DNA from: Inonotus obliquus
Taxonomy: Eukaryota; Basidiomycota; Agaricomycetes; Hymenochaetales; Hymenochaetaceae
NCBI GenBank assembly: GCA_032164295.1
Contig: JAJHTX010000002.1
Coordinates: 1,798,001 to 1,862,000 of the forward strand
Direction of reading: 5' to 3'
Length of the DNA stretch: 64,000 nt
Positions 22,577 through 33,367 of the stretch are shown piece by piece. The translations under genes and the position numbers were made by a program. Every line of letters begins with the position of its first letter. Position 1 is the first letter of the stretch. The notes beneath the pieces are model-generated. The model ran no database searches. It was not told where the DNA came from and was given only the letters and a program-made list of their open reading frames with translations.

Positions 22577-25500
22577 CTACTGCTTTCGTGGTGCTTTGGG
22601 ATGTTTCTCGTAAAACTCCTCGATAACCTCCTCTGCGTTCGTCAGGTCTTCCTCAGGCTGCCACGTCGGGTCCTTGTATCCTTCCCATTTAACCAAGAAT
22701 TGGAGCTTTCGCCGATGGATGCGCGAGTCCAGTATCTCTTCGACTTCATACTCTTCTTCATCATCGACAATCAGTGGAGGTTTAGGCGGCGGGTGTCTCT
22801 GAGACTCGAAAACTGGTTCGACTGCTGGTTTAAGTAACATCTCGTTGAATACCGGATGTATCTTCTTCCATGAACGGGGAAGTTTGAGGCGGTAGGCACT
22901 CGCTCCCACCTTTTCAATAACCTCGTATGGTCCAAACCACTTGTCCTCAAGTTTACTTGTCGGTCTGGCTGTCTTGATGTTGCGCCCGTCTAAGAAAACC
23001 TTATCGCCCCGCTTGTATTCCACTGATGCTCCTGCATGTCTGTCATGAAACCTCTTCATGTCTTCCGCCGCTTGTTTGAGATTCTTTTGAGCTATCTCGT
23101 GTACTTCCTTGATATGTTTAGCGAAGTCTTCTGCGGAGTAGTTGGAAGATGATGTCACAACATCTGTGAAGCCCGTCGGATGCATGCCTGTGTTCACGAA
23201 GAATGGGGAAAGTTTTGTCGCAGAGTGCTCTCTGTTGTTGTATGCAAACTCCGCGAGAGGAAGCCAGTCGACCCAATCCGATTGCCTGTGGTTGACGTAC
23301 AGGCGAAGATATTGTTCAAGTTCCTGGTTTACTCGCTCTGTCTGTCCATCCGTCTGGGGGTGATATGCTGTCGACGGATTTCCTTGGATGCGTAGTAACT
23401 TGTACAATTCCTTCATCATTTTTGCCTCGAACTGAGTTCCCCGATCATGGATGATCTTTCGCGGTAGTCCATGAAGCCTGAAGACGTGATCCCGATAGAT
23501 TTTTGCCATCCCTTCTGAGGTCAACTTTGTCGTTGTCGGAATCGCATGCATCTGTTTACTGAACCTATCCACTATGACGCAGATCGCATTGTGTCCACTC
23601 GACTCCGGAAGTTCCCCGATCAGGTCTACTGTAACCACTTGCCAAGGTGCCTCGGGTATCTCGTTCGGATGTAGGACCCGTCGTTTCGCTGTTCTGACTG
23701 CCTTTGTCCGTTGGCACTTGTCACATCCTCGCACGTAATTCCTGACGTCTGCAAACATTGTTGGCCACCAGAAATCACGCCTGACCAGTTCCACCGTTTT
23801 TGACGAACCCGGATGCCCTGCCCACGGCGAGTCATGACAGACCTGAAAGACTTTGTCTCGCATCTCATCTGGCACAAAGATCCTTCCATCCTTCTGTAGA
23901 AGACCACCTTCCTCCGTTGCCCCCTTCGGTATCTTCTCCTTCTCCAAGCTTTCTTGCGCTTCCCTGATCTTATCTCGTAGTGCCGTCAGATCTCCAGTAA
24001 GGGCTCGAACTAGCCATTCATCCTTGATAAAGACGATGTCCTTGTTGTCTTCTTTGCCCTCATTGAACCCTGCCCACCGTGATAACAAATCAGCCTTTCC
24101 CATTGACGTCCCAGGCTTGTGTACCAGTACAAAGTCGAATTCCGCCAGTTCAGTTCTCCAGCGTGCTTGACGGTAGTTGAGCTTGTGCGCTTCCTTAAAA
24201 TACATGAGGTTCAGGTGGTCTGACCAGACCTCGAAGCGGTGTTTAGCGCCCAAGAGATATTGTCGCCAGTCACGAAGTGCTTCGACAATTGCCAGCATCT
24301 CTTTGTCGTATATCTCGTAGTTCCTTTCTGCGTCGTTAAGTGCAGACGATCGATATGCTACTGGCTTCCATTTTCCATCCTCCTGTTGCTGTAGTAGGAC
24401 TGTGCCTGTCGCATAGTTTGACGAATCGGCTTCTACTCGATATGGCTGATCATGGTTCGGTATCGCTAATACGGGCGGGCTACATAAGCGCTCCTTTAAT
24501 CCTTCAAACGCCTCTTGTTGTTCCCTTTCCCATCTCCATTCAGCTTTACCGGTCAGAGACGTCAGAGGTTTAACGATTTGACTATAGTCCTTGACAAAAC
24601 GTCGTAACCAGTTCCCAAAACCCAGCACCTTCTGCAATTCCGTCACATTTCTCGGCACTGGCCAGTCTCGAACTGCCTCACTCTTCTTCAGGTCCACCTT
24701 AAGCTCTCCTTGACCTATGACGTGTCCTAGGTATTTGACTTGGTCCACCTCGAATTCACACTTCTGCGGTTTCAGGAACAGGCGGTTATCGCGAAGTCTC
24801 TGGAATACCTCTCGTACTAGCTGGCGATGTTCGTCGATATGGGAGGAGAAGATGAGTATGTCGTCGAGGTAAACGATGATCTTGCCCTCATGTATCAAAT
24901 CCCTGAAGATGTCGTTCATGAATCCTTGGAAGGTAGCTGGGGCGTTAGTTAAACCGAAGAACATGACCGTTGGTTCGAATAACCCCAGGTTTGTCCTGAA
25001 AGCCGCTTTCCACTCATCCCCTTCTCTAATACGTATGTTGTAGTATCCCCAACGTACGTCTAGCTTGGTGAAGATCTTTGCATCCTTGACCTTGTCTACC
25101 AGTTCCTGAATGAGCGGGAGAGGGTATTTGTTCTTAACTGTTCCCTCGTTGAGCTTCCGGTAGTCTTGGATTGCTCGAAGTGAGCTGTCTTCCTTCTTGA
25201 TGAAAAAGAAAGGCGACGCCATGGGTGATTTTGACTCTCGGATTCGTCCTGATGCCAAGTTCTCCTCGATAAAGCCTTTCAATACTTCCTGCTCCTTCGG
25301 GTTGAGGGGATAGACCTTGCAGTCGTTAGGTTTGAAGTCCGGTTTCAGATCGATTGCATGATCCCAGACGCGATGTTCAGGAAGGTTCTCGAAGCTTTCT
25401 TCACTAAACACGTCTTCAAAATCGTTGAGGTATATCGGCCAGTCTCGATTCGACTTGATAGCACGATTATGCACTATTGTCGTTGCTTCAGGATTTGGAT

Positions 25501-26098
25501 CTTGTCGGCAACCTGTAGGACATCGCGTGAACTCGATCTTCCCTGTAGTCCAGTCTATCTCCGGGTTATGCTTCGTGAGCCAGTCATGTCCCAGGAAGAC
25601 ATCGCAGTGAGCCAGACGGGTGACAGCTAAACGGATGGTTTCAATGTGTTGTCCAAAAACCATCTCCAACTCGACATAATGTGTCATCATTCCTCCTTCA
25701 TTGAGAGTTCCGTCAGCATTAAACACCATCATAGGTCGTATGTAGCGAGTTCGGGGTATATCGTGCTTGAGTACGAAGTCCACATCAATACACGATCCGG
25801 TACATCCAGAGTCAACCAGGGCTCGGGCCTTTTCCAAGAAGTCTCCTGTATATCTCGGTAGGTCGACAGTAGAGAGGATCACTTGTATCTCCAACTGGCG
25901 CCCATTGGATCCTCGTATAAACCGTGGGTGCGCTCGGAAGTAAGCTTCTTCAAAGGCCTCAACATCATCCTCTGTAAGCCCCTCTCCTTCTTCTGTTGGT
26001 ATCACGTCGGTCAAGATTTCGTAGTAAGGTGCAGCGTCATCGTGTTTCAAATCTCTAAGGTAGTATACAGACGATGAGTCATGGAATACGTGCGACAA
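22577..26098 (-). CDS. Chromovirus Pol polyprotein (PR-RT-RH-IN-chromodomain)
   Basis: Uninterrupted 1,173-codon frame. Aspartic protease active site ALVDSGCTG (about residue 94-101); reverse transcriptase with IVYLDDILIFS (YLDD at 410-413); RNase H; integrase with a zinc-binding H-H-C-C region ending RGCDKCQRTK and catalytic-core stretches VTVDLIGELP and HDRGTQFEAK. The C-terminal chromodomain has YEVEEILDSR and LVKWEGYKDPTWQPEEDL. Chromodomains can direct integration to heterochromatin, which fits the nested setting. The frame starts with TTG, not ATG, and stays open upstream through the gag stop in the -1 frame, so expression by -1 frameshifting is likely. No stops or gaps; the element may be competent. 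Confidence 0.95.
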   Translation of the reverse strand: MSHVFHDSSSVYYLRDLKHDDAAPYYEILTDVIPTEEGEGLTEDDVEAFEEAYFRAHPRFIRGSNGRQLEIQVILSTVDLPRYTGDFLEKARALVDSGCTGSCIDVDFVLKHDIPRTRYIRPMMVFNADGTLNEGGMMTHYVELEMVFGQHIETIRLAVTRLAHCDVFLGHDWLTKHNPEIDWTTGKIEFTRCPTGCRQDPNPEATTIVHNRAIKSNRDWPIYLNDFEDVFSEESFENLPEHRVWDHAIDLKPDFKPNDCKVYPLNPKEQEVLKGFIEENLASGRIRESKSPMASPFFFIKKEDSSLRAIQDYRKLNEGTVKNKYPLPLIQELVDKVKDAKIFTKLDVRWGYYNIRIREGDEWKAAFRTNLGLFEPTVMFFGLTNAPATFQGFMNDIFRDLIHEGKIIVYLDDILIFSSHIDEHRQLVREVFQRLRDNRLFLKPQKCEFEVDQVKYLGHVIGQGELKVDLKKSEAVRDWPVPRNVTELQKVLGFGNWLRRFVKDYSQIVKPLTSLTGKAEWRWEREQQEAFEGLKERLCSPPVLAIPNHDQPYRVEADSSNYATGTVLLQQQEDGKWKPVAYRSSALNDAERNYEIYDKEMLAIVEALRDWRQYLLGAKHRFEVWSDHLNLMYFKEAHKLNYRQARWRTELAEFDFVLVHKPGTSMGKADLLSRWAGFNEGKEDNKDIVFIKDEWLVRALTGDLTALRDKIREAQESLEKEKIPKGATEEGGLLQKDGRIFVPDEMRDKVFQVCHDSPWAGHPGSSKTVELVRRDFWWPTMFADVRNYVRGCDKCQRTKAVRTAKRRVLHPNEIPEAPWQVVTVDLIGELPESSGHNAICVIVDRFSKQMHAIPTTTKLTSEGMAKIYRDHVFRLHGLPRKIIHDRGTQFEAKMMKELYKLLRIQGNPSTAYHPQTDGQTERVNQELEQYLRLYVNHRQSDWVDWLPLAEFAYNNREHSATKLSPFFVNTGMHPTGFTDVVTSSSNYSAEDFAKHIKEVHEIAQKNLKQAAEDMKRFHDRHAGASVEYKRGDKVFLDGRNIKTARPTSKLEDKWFGPYEVIEKVGASAYRLKLPRSWKKIHPVFNEMLLKPAVEPVFESQRHPPPKPPLIVDDEEEYEVEEILDSRIHRRKLQFLVKWEGYKDPTWQPEEDLTNAEEVIEEFYEKHPKAPRKQ

Positions 26099-26136
26099 AA
26101 CGAAATCTTGTGAAAGTCGACCAGTTGTCCCGACGA

Positions 26137-27450
26137 CTACTCCTGGTCCTTGACAAAATCCTCCTCTCCCCTTTCTTCATCCATCAACCCCTCTACTTGT
26201 GTAGCTCGCAGCTCCTCGGGTCCTCCGTCGACCGCTTGGAAGTCACGTTCCTTCAGCTCTCCTAGTGCGTCTGCAAAGGCCCTGCGGGTCTCCGGGTCCC
26301 ATGCCCTAATCACTTCTCGTACTATCTGCCCCTTACTAGGACAACTAGCCATGAGATGCGACGGTGATCCACAGGTCCAGCATTTGTAACTTCTTCTGGC
26401 CCTGTCGATGTCCATTGGAATTCCGGCTCCTGGATGGACTCCTGCCCCTACTCCTTGATGATCGCGCTGAGGGGGAGGTGCCTGCGGCCGGTGCTGCTGA
26501 GGTTGCGGAGCTTGCTGGACTTGAGGCGGGTTCTTGGTCTGTGCCTGGGTTGGCCAGTTTGTGCGTGGAGGGCCTGACCTTGTCGCCGTTACTTGACGAA
26601 GCTGTTGTTCGATCCTGTCCACGTCAATAGCTTTCGCCTTCCAGCCATCATAGGTGGTAGGGACGGTGGCTGAGCGCATGACTCCCTTGACGACCTCGAG
26701 GTTCAACGCCCACTTCAATCGGTCGATGAGGATGTCGTTGTGCAGTGCATCTGTAAGACCAGCTGCCTGACGTCTGATGTCGAACTCGACGAAGAACTCG
26801 TCTGCGGTCTTCTTCCCTTGAGTTAGGCGTCGAAGTTCCGCCATCGCCTTCTCTTTCTTGTTTGGATCGTCAAACGACTTGTCTAGAGCCGTTTGAAAGG
26901 CTGCCCAGGTGTCCGGGATACCTGCCGCTTGGTTCGCATCTACGTAGTTCTGCGCCCACGTTCCAGCAGCTCCGCCTTTCATGTAAGACAAGACAAAGAG
27001 TATCTTGCTCTTGCCTGTTGGGAACGACCTGGGGTCCAACTCAAAGCACAGGGTATATTCGCGCTTGAAGTCCTTGTAGTCGCTGCCATTGAACTCGCTT
27101 GGTTCCTTCGCACGAGTCTTGGGGGATGGGGCAGGCGGTGCTGGCGGTTGTTGTACTTGTCCTAGAGCAGCCGCAAACATCTGCGCGAACTGCTGCATCT
27201 GAGTCTGATTGAACCCTTGCGCCATCAGTGGACTTGGTGCTCGGGGAGGAACTGGAGGTGGTATTGGTTGTTGTCCTTGTCCTCCAGACATTCGTAGTAC
27301 AGGAGTCTCTAGAGAGGATACGTCTGAGTCGCTCCTTGACGTTGGAGTAGGGGACGGGGGCGACGTAGGCTGAGTCTGAACAAATAACTCGTCTACGTCT
27401 CTCTCCACGGCGTCTAGTATTAAAGCACGTCGGCGATGAGTTCTCGACAA
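26137..27450 (-). CDS. Chromovirus Gag
   Basis: Open frame of 437 codons. The N-terminal part is Pro/Ser-rich. The middle part fits the retrotransposon gag fold (FNGSDYKDFKREYTLCFELDP, KILFVLSYMKGGAAGTWAQ). The C-terminal part has one CCHC zinc knuckle CWTCGSPSHLMASC. It packages element RNA. The frame opens with TTG at 27,450 after a stop. The first ATG is at 27,291 (MSGGQGQQ), so either initiation is internal or the original start was mutated. The Arg-rich stretch HRRRALILDAVERDVDELF upstream of that ATG looks like genuine coding sequence. Pol lies in another frame and its open frame extends upstream over the end of gag. Confidence 0.9.
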   Translation of the reverse strand: MSRTHRRRALILDAVERDVDELFVQTQPTSPPSPTPTSRSDSDVSSLETPVLRMSGGQGQQPIPPPVPPRAPSPLMAQGFNQTQMQQFAQMFAAALGQVQQPPAPPAPSPKTRAKEPSEFNGSDYKDFKREYTLCFELDPRSFPTGKSKILFVLSYMKGGAAGTWAQNYVDANQAAGIPDTWAAFQTALDKSFDDPNKKEKAMAELRRLTQGKKTADEFFVEFDIRRQAAGLTDALHNDILIDRLKWALNLEVVKGVMRSATVPTTYDGWKAKAIDVDRIEQQLRQVTATRSGPPRTNWPTQAQTKNPPQVQQAPQPQQHRPQAPPPQRDHQGVGAGVHPGAGIPMDIDRARRSYKCWTCGSPSHLMASCPSKGQIVREVIRAWDPETRRAFADALGELKERDFQAVDGGPEELRATQVEGLMDEERGEEDFVKDQE

Positions 27451-27866
27451 CGTTTAACGACGAGGAGGGGGTACAGGTAAGGGATCTAGGCGCTGACGCA
27501 GGTTGTTCGGCAATCCGTCCGTAAGCCTTATGACAACGCGGAAGATCCAGGCAGGGAAAACAATAGAGAACCCCGGGGCACTATGAACGTGTGGGAACTC
27601 CTTGGTGTAGATGACGTTCCCTCAGCACCAGATGGTAACGATAAGCGCCACGGTGACTTTGGGTAAAGGGTTGTGACTGATCGGGAATACACGGAAACTT
27701 TAACAGTCTCCGGGCCGGTTGTTGTTGTCTCGGTAAAAACCGGGTTGGTGAAAACTCGTGTTCGTTGGGAGTTACTCAACGTCAACGGGAGACCACAGGA
27801 GGGAACAGCAAGGACTGGGAAACTCAGAGGTCGCTGAACGGTCCTGGTACGTAGGTCTCACTATTA

Positions 27867-28248
27867 TGTTATGCGAAACGACGGGTTCGGGGGTACTCGA
27901 ACGGAGTCGGGGTCTCTCACACCAGAGCTTAGGGTACGCTGCCTCAAACGTCGAAGACTTGTACAGCGACGGAGACGATCACGCAGGCTAAGGGATGGTG
28001 GTGGTAAGAAGAATAGTGAGACGGGGTACAAATGAGTCAGACTATCTACTTATATACACACCAGACGTGGGAAGGTATTACTCTAAGAAGAACATTAGTA
28101 AGGGTGGGAATAGAATATTACGGAACGTTCCGGTAAAGAGCGACTAAGCAAGATGAATAATAAGAATGAGTAAGCATGAACGGAAAAAGGAATATGACCA
28201 ATGAAGAATTAAGTAAGCGAAAGTAAAGGGAAAGTTCAAGTCCTAACA
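27867..28248 (-). repeat. 5' LTR of the chromovirus
   Basis: 382 bp, TG..CA, followed on the right by CTGTA. Apart from the 59-bp difference I could not see a mismatch to the 3' LTR, which points to recent insertion. Confidence 0.93.
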
Positions 28249-28471
28249 CTGTACTTGCTGCATCGTTTGCAAAGGTTTAGTGTGATCGTTAGGATTAGCA
28301 TTGCTAGCCTATGCTTCTTGTTCGTTGGGTTTGAATTGTATTGGATTTGTGTGTTCTCCACTTCTCGTTGTTAATTCTGATCATCTTTGGCTGGCAAGAT
28401 TAACTGGTCCCATTCAGGATGGTCTTGATCGGCATTCCTAATCAAATCAAAATTTCAGCACAATCCTTTCA
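28249..28471 (-). mobile_element. ORF-bearing LTR, copy 1, proximal part
   Basis: Reverse complement of the start of copy 3 (31,368-31,590). The minus strand begins TGAAAGGATTGTGCTG, exactly the left end of copy 3, so 28,471 is the element's end. Together with 21,084-22,092 it formed one element before the chromovirus landed between them. Confidence 0.8.
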
Positions 28472-28798
28472 TAAGAAGATTGTATGTCAGAAACGAGTGG
28501 GTTTTGGTTCATCGTGTCTGTCTGCTTTTCTTATGGTGCTCTTAGTGATTGCAAGCAATGAACATAGATCTGACTCCAACATGACAGCAGTACATCAATT
28601 CCTTTTCCTCTGTTAGATACTAAATGCATGGTACCCTAGGCACAGCTAAAACACTCTAACACCCAGCTGGATACACTCAAGGCAATATCTCACCAGCCAA
28701 ATCATCCAACAATGCCTTTCACTCACTAACACCTGCACATCATTGATACCTTCTACTCAGTCGACAGCTCAAACAAGGACCACATGGCTTGGGATGAG
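28472..28798. other. Old repeat-derived spacer
   Basis: AT-rich sequence between two LTR-like units. No coding frame or RNA gene recognised. Confidence 0.4.
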
Positions 28799-30271
28799 TG
28801 TTAGGACCAGTGCAGATCGGATCAGCAGACCGACATTGATCGACTGATCAACACGATCAACGCACCAGAACAAGTCCACTCACTCCGGCAATATTCGCAG
28901 TCCGTCTTGATAAGCGATGGAAAGTGCGAGGCGGTGCTTTGTAGAGCAGAGTAGCAACAGTACTTAGTCGGGGTCAAGGGACCGGCCGGACACTAGTACT
29001 GATGATAAGAGTGGTAGCGAAGAAGAGAAGCTTTGTGGGGCTTCTTTGTATTCACTAGTACAGAAGAATTTTGCTGAGGGACATAGCCACCCTCGCTTGG
29101 CCTATTTATACCCGAAGCTTCTATCTATTGAGTTACCCGGGCTCCCTTGGGCACAGCCTCCTGATTCTTCCGAGCACAGCCCCTATCTTGTCCGATACCC
29201 CGCAATCTCCAATCGGGTGGTGATGCACTTCCGATTTCCTCCTGCAATCTTCCAGATCCTTTGATATGACTTCATACCTGGTCAGTGCACGGCAATCACG
29301 CCATTACCGGCCAATCCTGTGGCTGTGCGGAGCTCCGTGCCTTCCGCACTGCTACGTCAGTCCTTCTCGAATGTTCCTTATGATGTCATGCACAGCAACT
29401 CGAACAGTCTGCCATGTCTTCATCTTCTGCAGGTGCTGCTAGGCCGTTCGGCTGTCTCGGTTGACTCGGGCTTCCTCCCTCAATAGGATTAGCTCGATTA
29501 TCAATCACCGGAGCGGCGGGCCTATATGGTTCTGCCTGTACTATGGCAGGTAACCCAGTCTGCCAGATCATCGCTCGGCGATATTCGTCGGGTATCCGTA
29601 TCTCCGTTCCTTGCACCTGATCGCCATTGATTCCTTCCATGACGAAGGTTAAGATCACCCCGTTGATCCGTTCCCTCGGTTGAGAGATTTCCAATGCTAT
29701 CATCCCCGGTAGTTGATTCTGCTCCGATTTCCATCGTGCCACTATGTTGCCAAATAGATTATTGCGTAGTGCTTGATGTTCTCTTGTAGCTTCTGCATGT
29801 ATTGGCCAGTCGAGTTGTATTGCCACTCGTCGGCATAGCTGGGAATGTATCAATCTTCTCGTCCATGCTATTACACCTGCATTCGCAATGTAGTGTAACC
29901 CCCTTCCTGACCAAACCGTAACTTCGTGCAAGTATGCATTTAGTGTAGGTGTGAACAATGGTTGAGTTGTTTCTGCAACCGTCAACCAATGGTGGTTGGT
30001 TCGAATTGAATACAGGTCACTTCGAATCATATGATTTACTGTGTCCTCGAGTATCCATGTCTGCAGTATCCATGCTTCCTCATGTGCCCATTCACAGAAC
30101 CTGCATATTGGTGTATTGATTTGTCCTGGTAATGTTGAGCCCCAGGGACAATAGCGTGTGCATGTATAATATGTTCGATCGAATTGTCTTTCCATGTCTG
30201 ATGATCGTGGGAATTTATCGGGTTGTAGCGTCTCTGGATCTGCATGCCAAATAAGTCAATTTCTTCTGACA
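28799..30271 (-). mobile_element. ORF-bearing solo LTR, copy 2
   Basis: 1,473 bp. The plus strand runs TGTTAGGACC..TTCTTCTGACA and is flanked by the 5-bp duplication ATGAG (28,794-28,798 and 30,272-30,276). In the minus direction the order is ORF (30,195-29,386), then a TATA box (GTATAAATAG, about 29,112-29,102), then about 300 bp to the end. No second LTR, primer site or pol is nearby, so it behaves as a solo LTR whose U3 part carries a gene. Confidence 0.85.
29386..30195 (-). CDS. LTR-encoded CxxC protein, copy 2
   Basis: 269 codons from a true ATG, no intron needed. I do not recognise the protein. A Cys motif ICRFCEWAHEEA is followed by a helical stretch and later NAYLHEVTVWSGRGLHYIANAGV. 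These align by eye with CSICRPAHEIA and KAYEREVRLLSYDNHYFLLAIGI of copy 4 at matching spacing. The C-terminal third is rich in Pro/Ala/Asp and ends DCSSCCA. It is the most diverged member of the family in this window. Keeping 269 codons open suggests selection or recent activity. No signal peptide or membrane segment. Confidence 0.6.
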   Translation of the reverse strand: MERQFDRTYYTCTRYCPWGSTLPGQINTPICRFCEWAHEEAWILQTWILEDTVNHMIRSDLYSIRTNHHWLTVAETTQPLFTPTLNAYLHEVTVWSGRGLHYIANAGVIAWTRRLIHSQLCRRVAIQLDWPIHAEATREHQALRNNLFGNIVARWKSEQNQLPGMIALEISQPRERINGVILTFVMEGINGDQVQGTEIRIPDEYRRAMIWQTGLPAIVQAEPYRPAAPVIDNRANPIEGGSPSQPRQPNGLAAPAEDEDMADCSSCCA

Positions 30272-30276
30272 ATGAG

Positions 30277-30764
30277 AACACAGGAGAAGTCAAAGAATGC
30301 ATGAAGAAAATACATTTAGAGAATCTGGACATCTATGGTTGGAAACTGTGAATCTCGAGGTGCCTGGTGAGTGAGGCAGTTTTATAGTGAAGCCAATTTT
30401 TGATTCCATGTAGTGCCTCATCCAAAAGATAATGCTACATTTACACAAAGAAAGGATTGTATGTCATATTCGCATGAAGATTTTTTGACTGACCTGACCT
30501 GGGTCACTCAATCAACAGGTCCAGGTAGTCAGGTGTGCATTGCTATTCCCATTTCAGCTCTCTAGGTTTCTTTGCTTACATTCTCATTCAGCCAACAGTC
30601 ATGCATGAACTGGAAGTCGAGTTTGCTTGTCCGTCAGTTCTCATGTCATCCTTGGAGACCCGTCTGGCATATAAGTAGCAAGTTCCCGAAGACGCTGAGT
30701 TCATGCACCTCATCTACACCTCACAACAATACAAGTACAAATATGCTGAGGAGCACACTCTGGC
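30277..30764. other. Repeat-derived spacer
   Basis: AT-rich. Short frames only, none recognised. It borders the truncated left end of a family A repeat at about 30,765. Confidence 0.4.
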
Positions 30765-31367
30765 AAGACAACAGCTTGCACATGCCGTCTGATCGCTTGG
30801 TAGGTGCCCAGACTGATGCTGCACAGATAATGATATTGGAACAAAGGTAAATCTGGATGACGCACTTCTTTAGAGAAGAAGATAACAGAGCCATCATCAG
30901 GAGCACCTTTGCAATAGCTTAAAACATATCCTTACTTTAGCACTGGTTGACGTCAGTACTGCCACCCTACCTCGGTATTACTCGTCGTGAGTTTTCATTG
31001 GATTCTTGTCTTGTTCTACCCTATTCTTAGCTTCCCTCTGATAAAACTTCTTATTCATTTGTCATCTTATGTTTTCCCTGATTATATTTTTATATTCATT
31101 TTGACCTTATGTTCTCCTTCTTGTACTGGATTGTGATCCAATTTGACTTGTAAAATTCCTCATTTGGTATCCTGAATGGCTACAGTATTATGGTATTTAT
31201 AGCCTGCATGTTCTACTGTAGCAGACCAGCTAATCTGAGAGGAACTTCCAGAGTGAAGATCTGGGTTCTGCTCATCTTGTTCAAGTCCCCGTTCATTCGT
31301 CTCGTCTTGTAGTCGCCAGTATCAATACCGGTAGTCGTCGATATTGTCTTCGTCGTTCTCGCCCCTC

Positions 31368-33041
31368 TGAAAGGATTGTGCTGAAATTTTGATTCGATTA
31401 GGAACGCCGATCGAAACTACCCCGGATGGGACCGGTTAATTTCACTGGCCAGAGACGATCAGGATCGACAGCGAGAAGCGGAGAACACGCGAATCTAATA
31501 CAATCCGAAGCCGACGATCAAGAAGCATCGGCTAGCAACGCTAATCCCGACGATCACACTAAACCTTCGCAAACGATGCAGCAAGTACAGCAACCTCCAA
31601 CGGCTTGCTATAAATGCAGAAGAGTGCGACAGATCATCGAAGACCTACACAAGATAATACTACGGGAGGCAACGAGCATGTTGACATATCATGTGTCCAG
31701 CGAATGAGCAACAGCTTATCGAGAATACCACAATCCCCCGGAGGTCATTCGAAATCGCACGAGGTCAACAATAGCAATGGATACGGCAATAGGCATGCAA
31801 CCAAAGACACACTGGACGATAATAGGAATCCACGACATATCAGCACTCGAGTGCCCAAGCACATTCGTGGAGATCAGTGCAGACTATGTTACGAACTGCC
31901 GATCACCGATAACAGCGGCATGGGTTGCAAACACACTCAGGGAACTATGGGCATACTGCAAAGCCATTCGACTACAAGGAAACCTATACCTAGGCTGGAG
32001 AATACCTTCGAACGATACTCGACGAAGTGTACGGCTACTCATTGCCATAGGCACCTACGTCAAACCACCTTGGTTTCCCCACAATGATATCCGATGTTGA
32101 ATCACACTTGACGGCCCCAAACAAGAGTCCCGAGGTGACAAGCAAATCACAGCCTTCATAGCCCCAGATGCTATACAACGGAACCCCGACGGAATTCCTT
32201 AAATGCACGAGCAACTGCGGATGAGCAAACTTTAACTACGGCGCAGCCATGCAAAACCAATGGCATACGAACACGCATTCAATGACTCACTCACTGACTC
32301 ACTCTATGCACAGGGCGCAGCACAAGGCCGACCCCGAGCATAGGTTTCAATTCAGTTCAAAGTCAAGATGAGTCAACGCCGAGTCATCGCCTTGCACAGG
32401 GCGCAGTCGATGAGTCAATCCGCAGCAGAACAATAGGAATACCAGACGAGGTTGGAAGCTAGAATAACGAATCAGATCGAGAGTAGGAACTACGGAGCGT
32501 AGGAAGTGGTCCGTCCACAACATGAGGAAAAGGTATAAATAGTTGTAGACTTAGACCGTAGCTCCCTATCTTTCTTTCGATCCTCTTGTACACCGAGTCC
32601 TCTTAGGCATCTAGCTTCTATCTGAAGACACCTAATCTGCTTAACCTCTCTTACTCTACGGCGTGGAACGATTAATTAGTCGCCCACCGACTAGGGAAGC
32701 TTACGAACGGCAGTCGACACTGTCCTACTAGTCTGTCAACGAGGTTAAGGCTCGACTTGGTCAGCCAAAAGTGAGCGTCAGAGACAACGCTTAGTACACT
32801 TGGGAATCTGCCCTATCCAGGCTCCGGAAACCCTTGGAATAGCACCGTCGAACCCGTAACACTGGTTAACCGTACCTAGTGAACGTCGGAGGCGACGTCT
32901 AGTATACTTAGGAATCTGCCCTGCTTGTGAAAACCGAGTAGGCTCCGGAAACCTTTAGAAAAGCATCGCCGAACCCATAACCAACCGGACCGTTCTATTG
33001 TAGTTACTGTATAGTCCCTTTAGGGTGAGCGTTTTCTAACA
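31368..33041 (+). mobile_element. ORF-bearing solo LTR, copy 3
   Basis: 1,674 bp, starts TGAAAGGATTG, ends TTTTCTAACA, flanked by CCCTC (31,363-31,367 and 33,042-33,046). A damaged ORF lies at 31,426-32,100, a TATA box (GGTATAAATAG) at 32,532-32,542, and about 500 bp follow to the end, with two diverged copies of a GAATCTGCCCT block. Confidence 0.87.
31426..32100 (+). pseudogene. LTR-encoded CxxC protein, copy 3, one in-frame stop
   Basis: One frame runs from ATG 31,426 to a stop at 32,098-32,100, broken only by TGA at 31,705-31,707. It contains ACYKCRRVRQIIEDLHKIILR, HWTIIGIHDI, ECPSTFVEISADY and AYCKAIRLQGNLYLGWR. The first three align with CSICRPAHEIAEKLLREIL, HYFLLAIGIRNV and QCDVAVLDIDIPY of copy 4. 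The TGA could come from CGA by deamination. Function unknown. Confidence 0.65.
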
Positions 33042-33367
33042 CCCTCGTCTCACAACTAGTCTCATCAGAAACTCATCCTCTACTCGTCTTCTCTACTGCT
33101 CCGTTCTCACTACCGCAATACTGAACAACGAACGACTCAGTATCGATGGGTTTGTCTTGGTATTGATTGTCTCCTAATACTTCATCTCTTGAGCGGTCAC
33201 CTACAGCCCCCCCATACTCCTCAATCCAGCCAGGCCCTACTATCTCTCTTGACGACCTGTCTGTGACAGTACAACTTAGTACCGCCACATACCGGCCCTC
33301 CCAATGCACCTAAATTGTACCCCCCTCGTCCGGTACCTCTGATACCGGCCGCGTTCTTGCACATTCA

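Larger units (their letters stand above)
22093..28248 (-). mobile_element. Ty3/gypsy chromovirus, apparently full-length
   Basis: A 6,156-bp element with TG..CA LTRs at both ends and the 5-bp target duplication CTGTA (22,088-22,092 and 28,249-28,253). It lies in the minus direction, so 27,867-28,248 is the 5' LTR. Inside are gag, then pol with protease, reverse transcriptase, RNase H, integrase and chromodomain. A polypurine tract (read on minus as AAGGGGGGGTAA) abuts the 3' LTR. The bases next to the 5' LTR do not resemble the usual initiator-tRNA-Met primer site. It interrupts an older ORF-bearing LTR. Confidence 0.96.
30765..33367 (+). mobile_element. Family A repeat, 5'-truncated, split by ORF-LTR copy 3
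   Basis: Flanks 30,765-31,367 and 33,042-33,367 together match the right-hand 1 kb of the full family A elements at 47,379-49,099. This includes GGTATTTATAGCCTGCATG (TATA-like) and the right end. A hairpin (CCGGTA..TACCGG, 33,330-33,348) lies 19 nt before the terminus ACATTCA. Confidence 0.8.

Noticed and set aside
31614..32087. 157-codon plus frame overlapping the LTR-encoded ORF
   Set aside because: Another frame of the same DNA aligns with the LTR protein family across its length, with one stop; this one does not.
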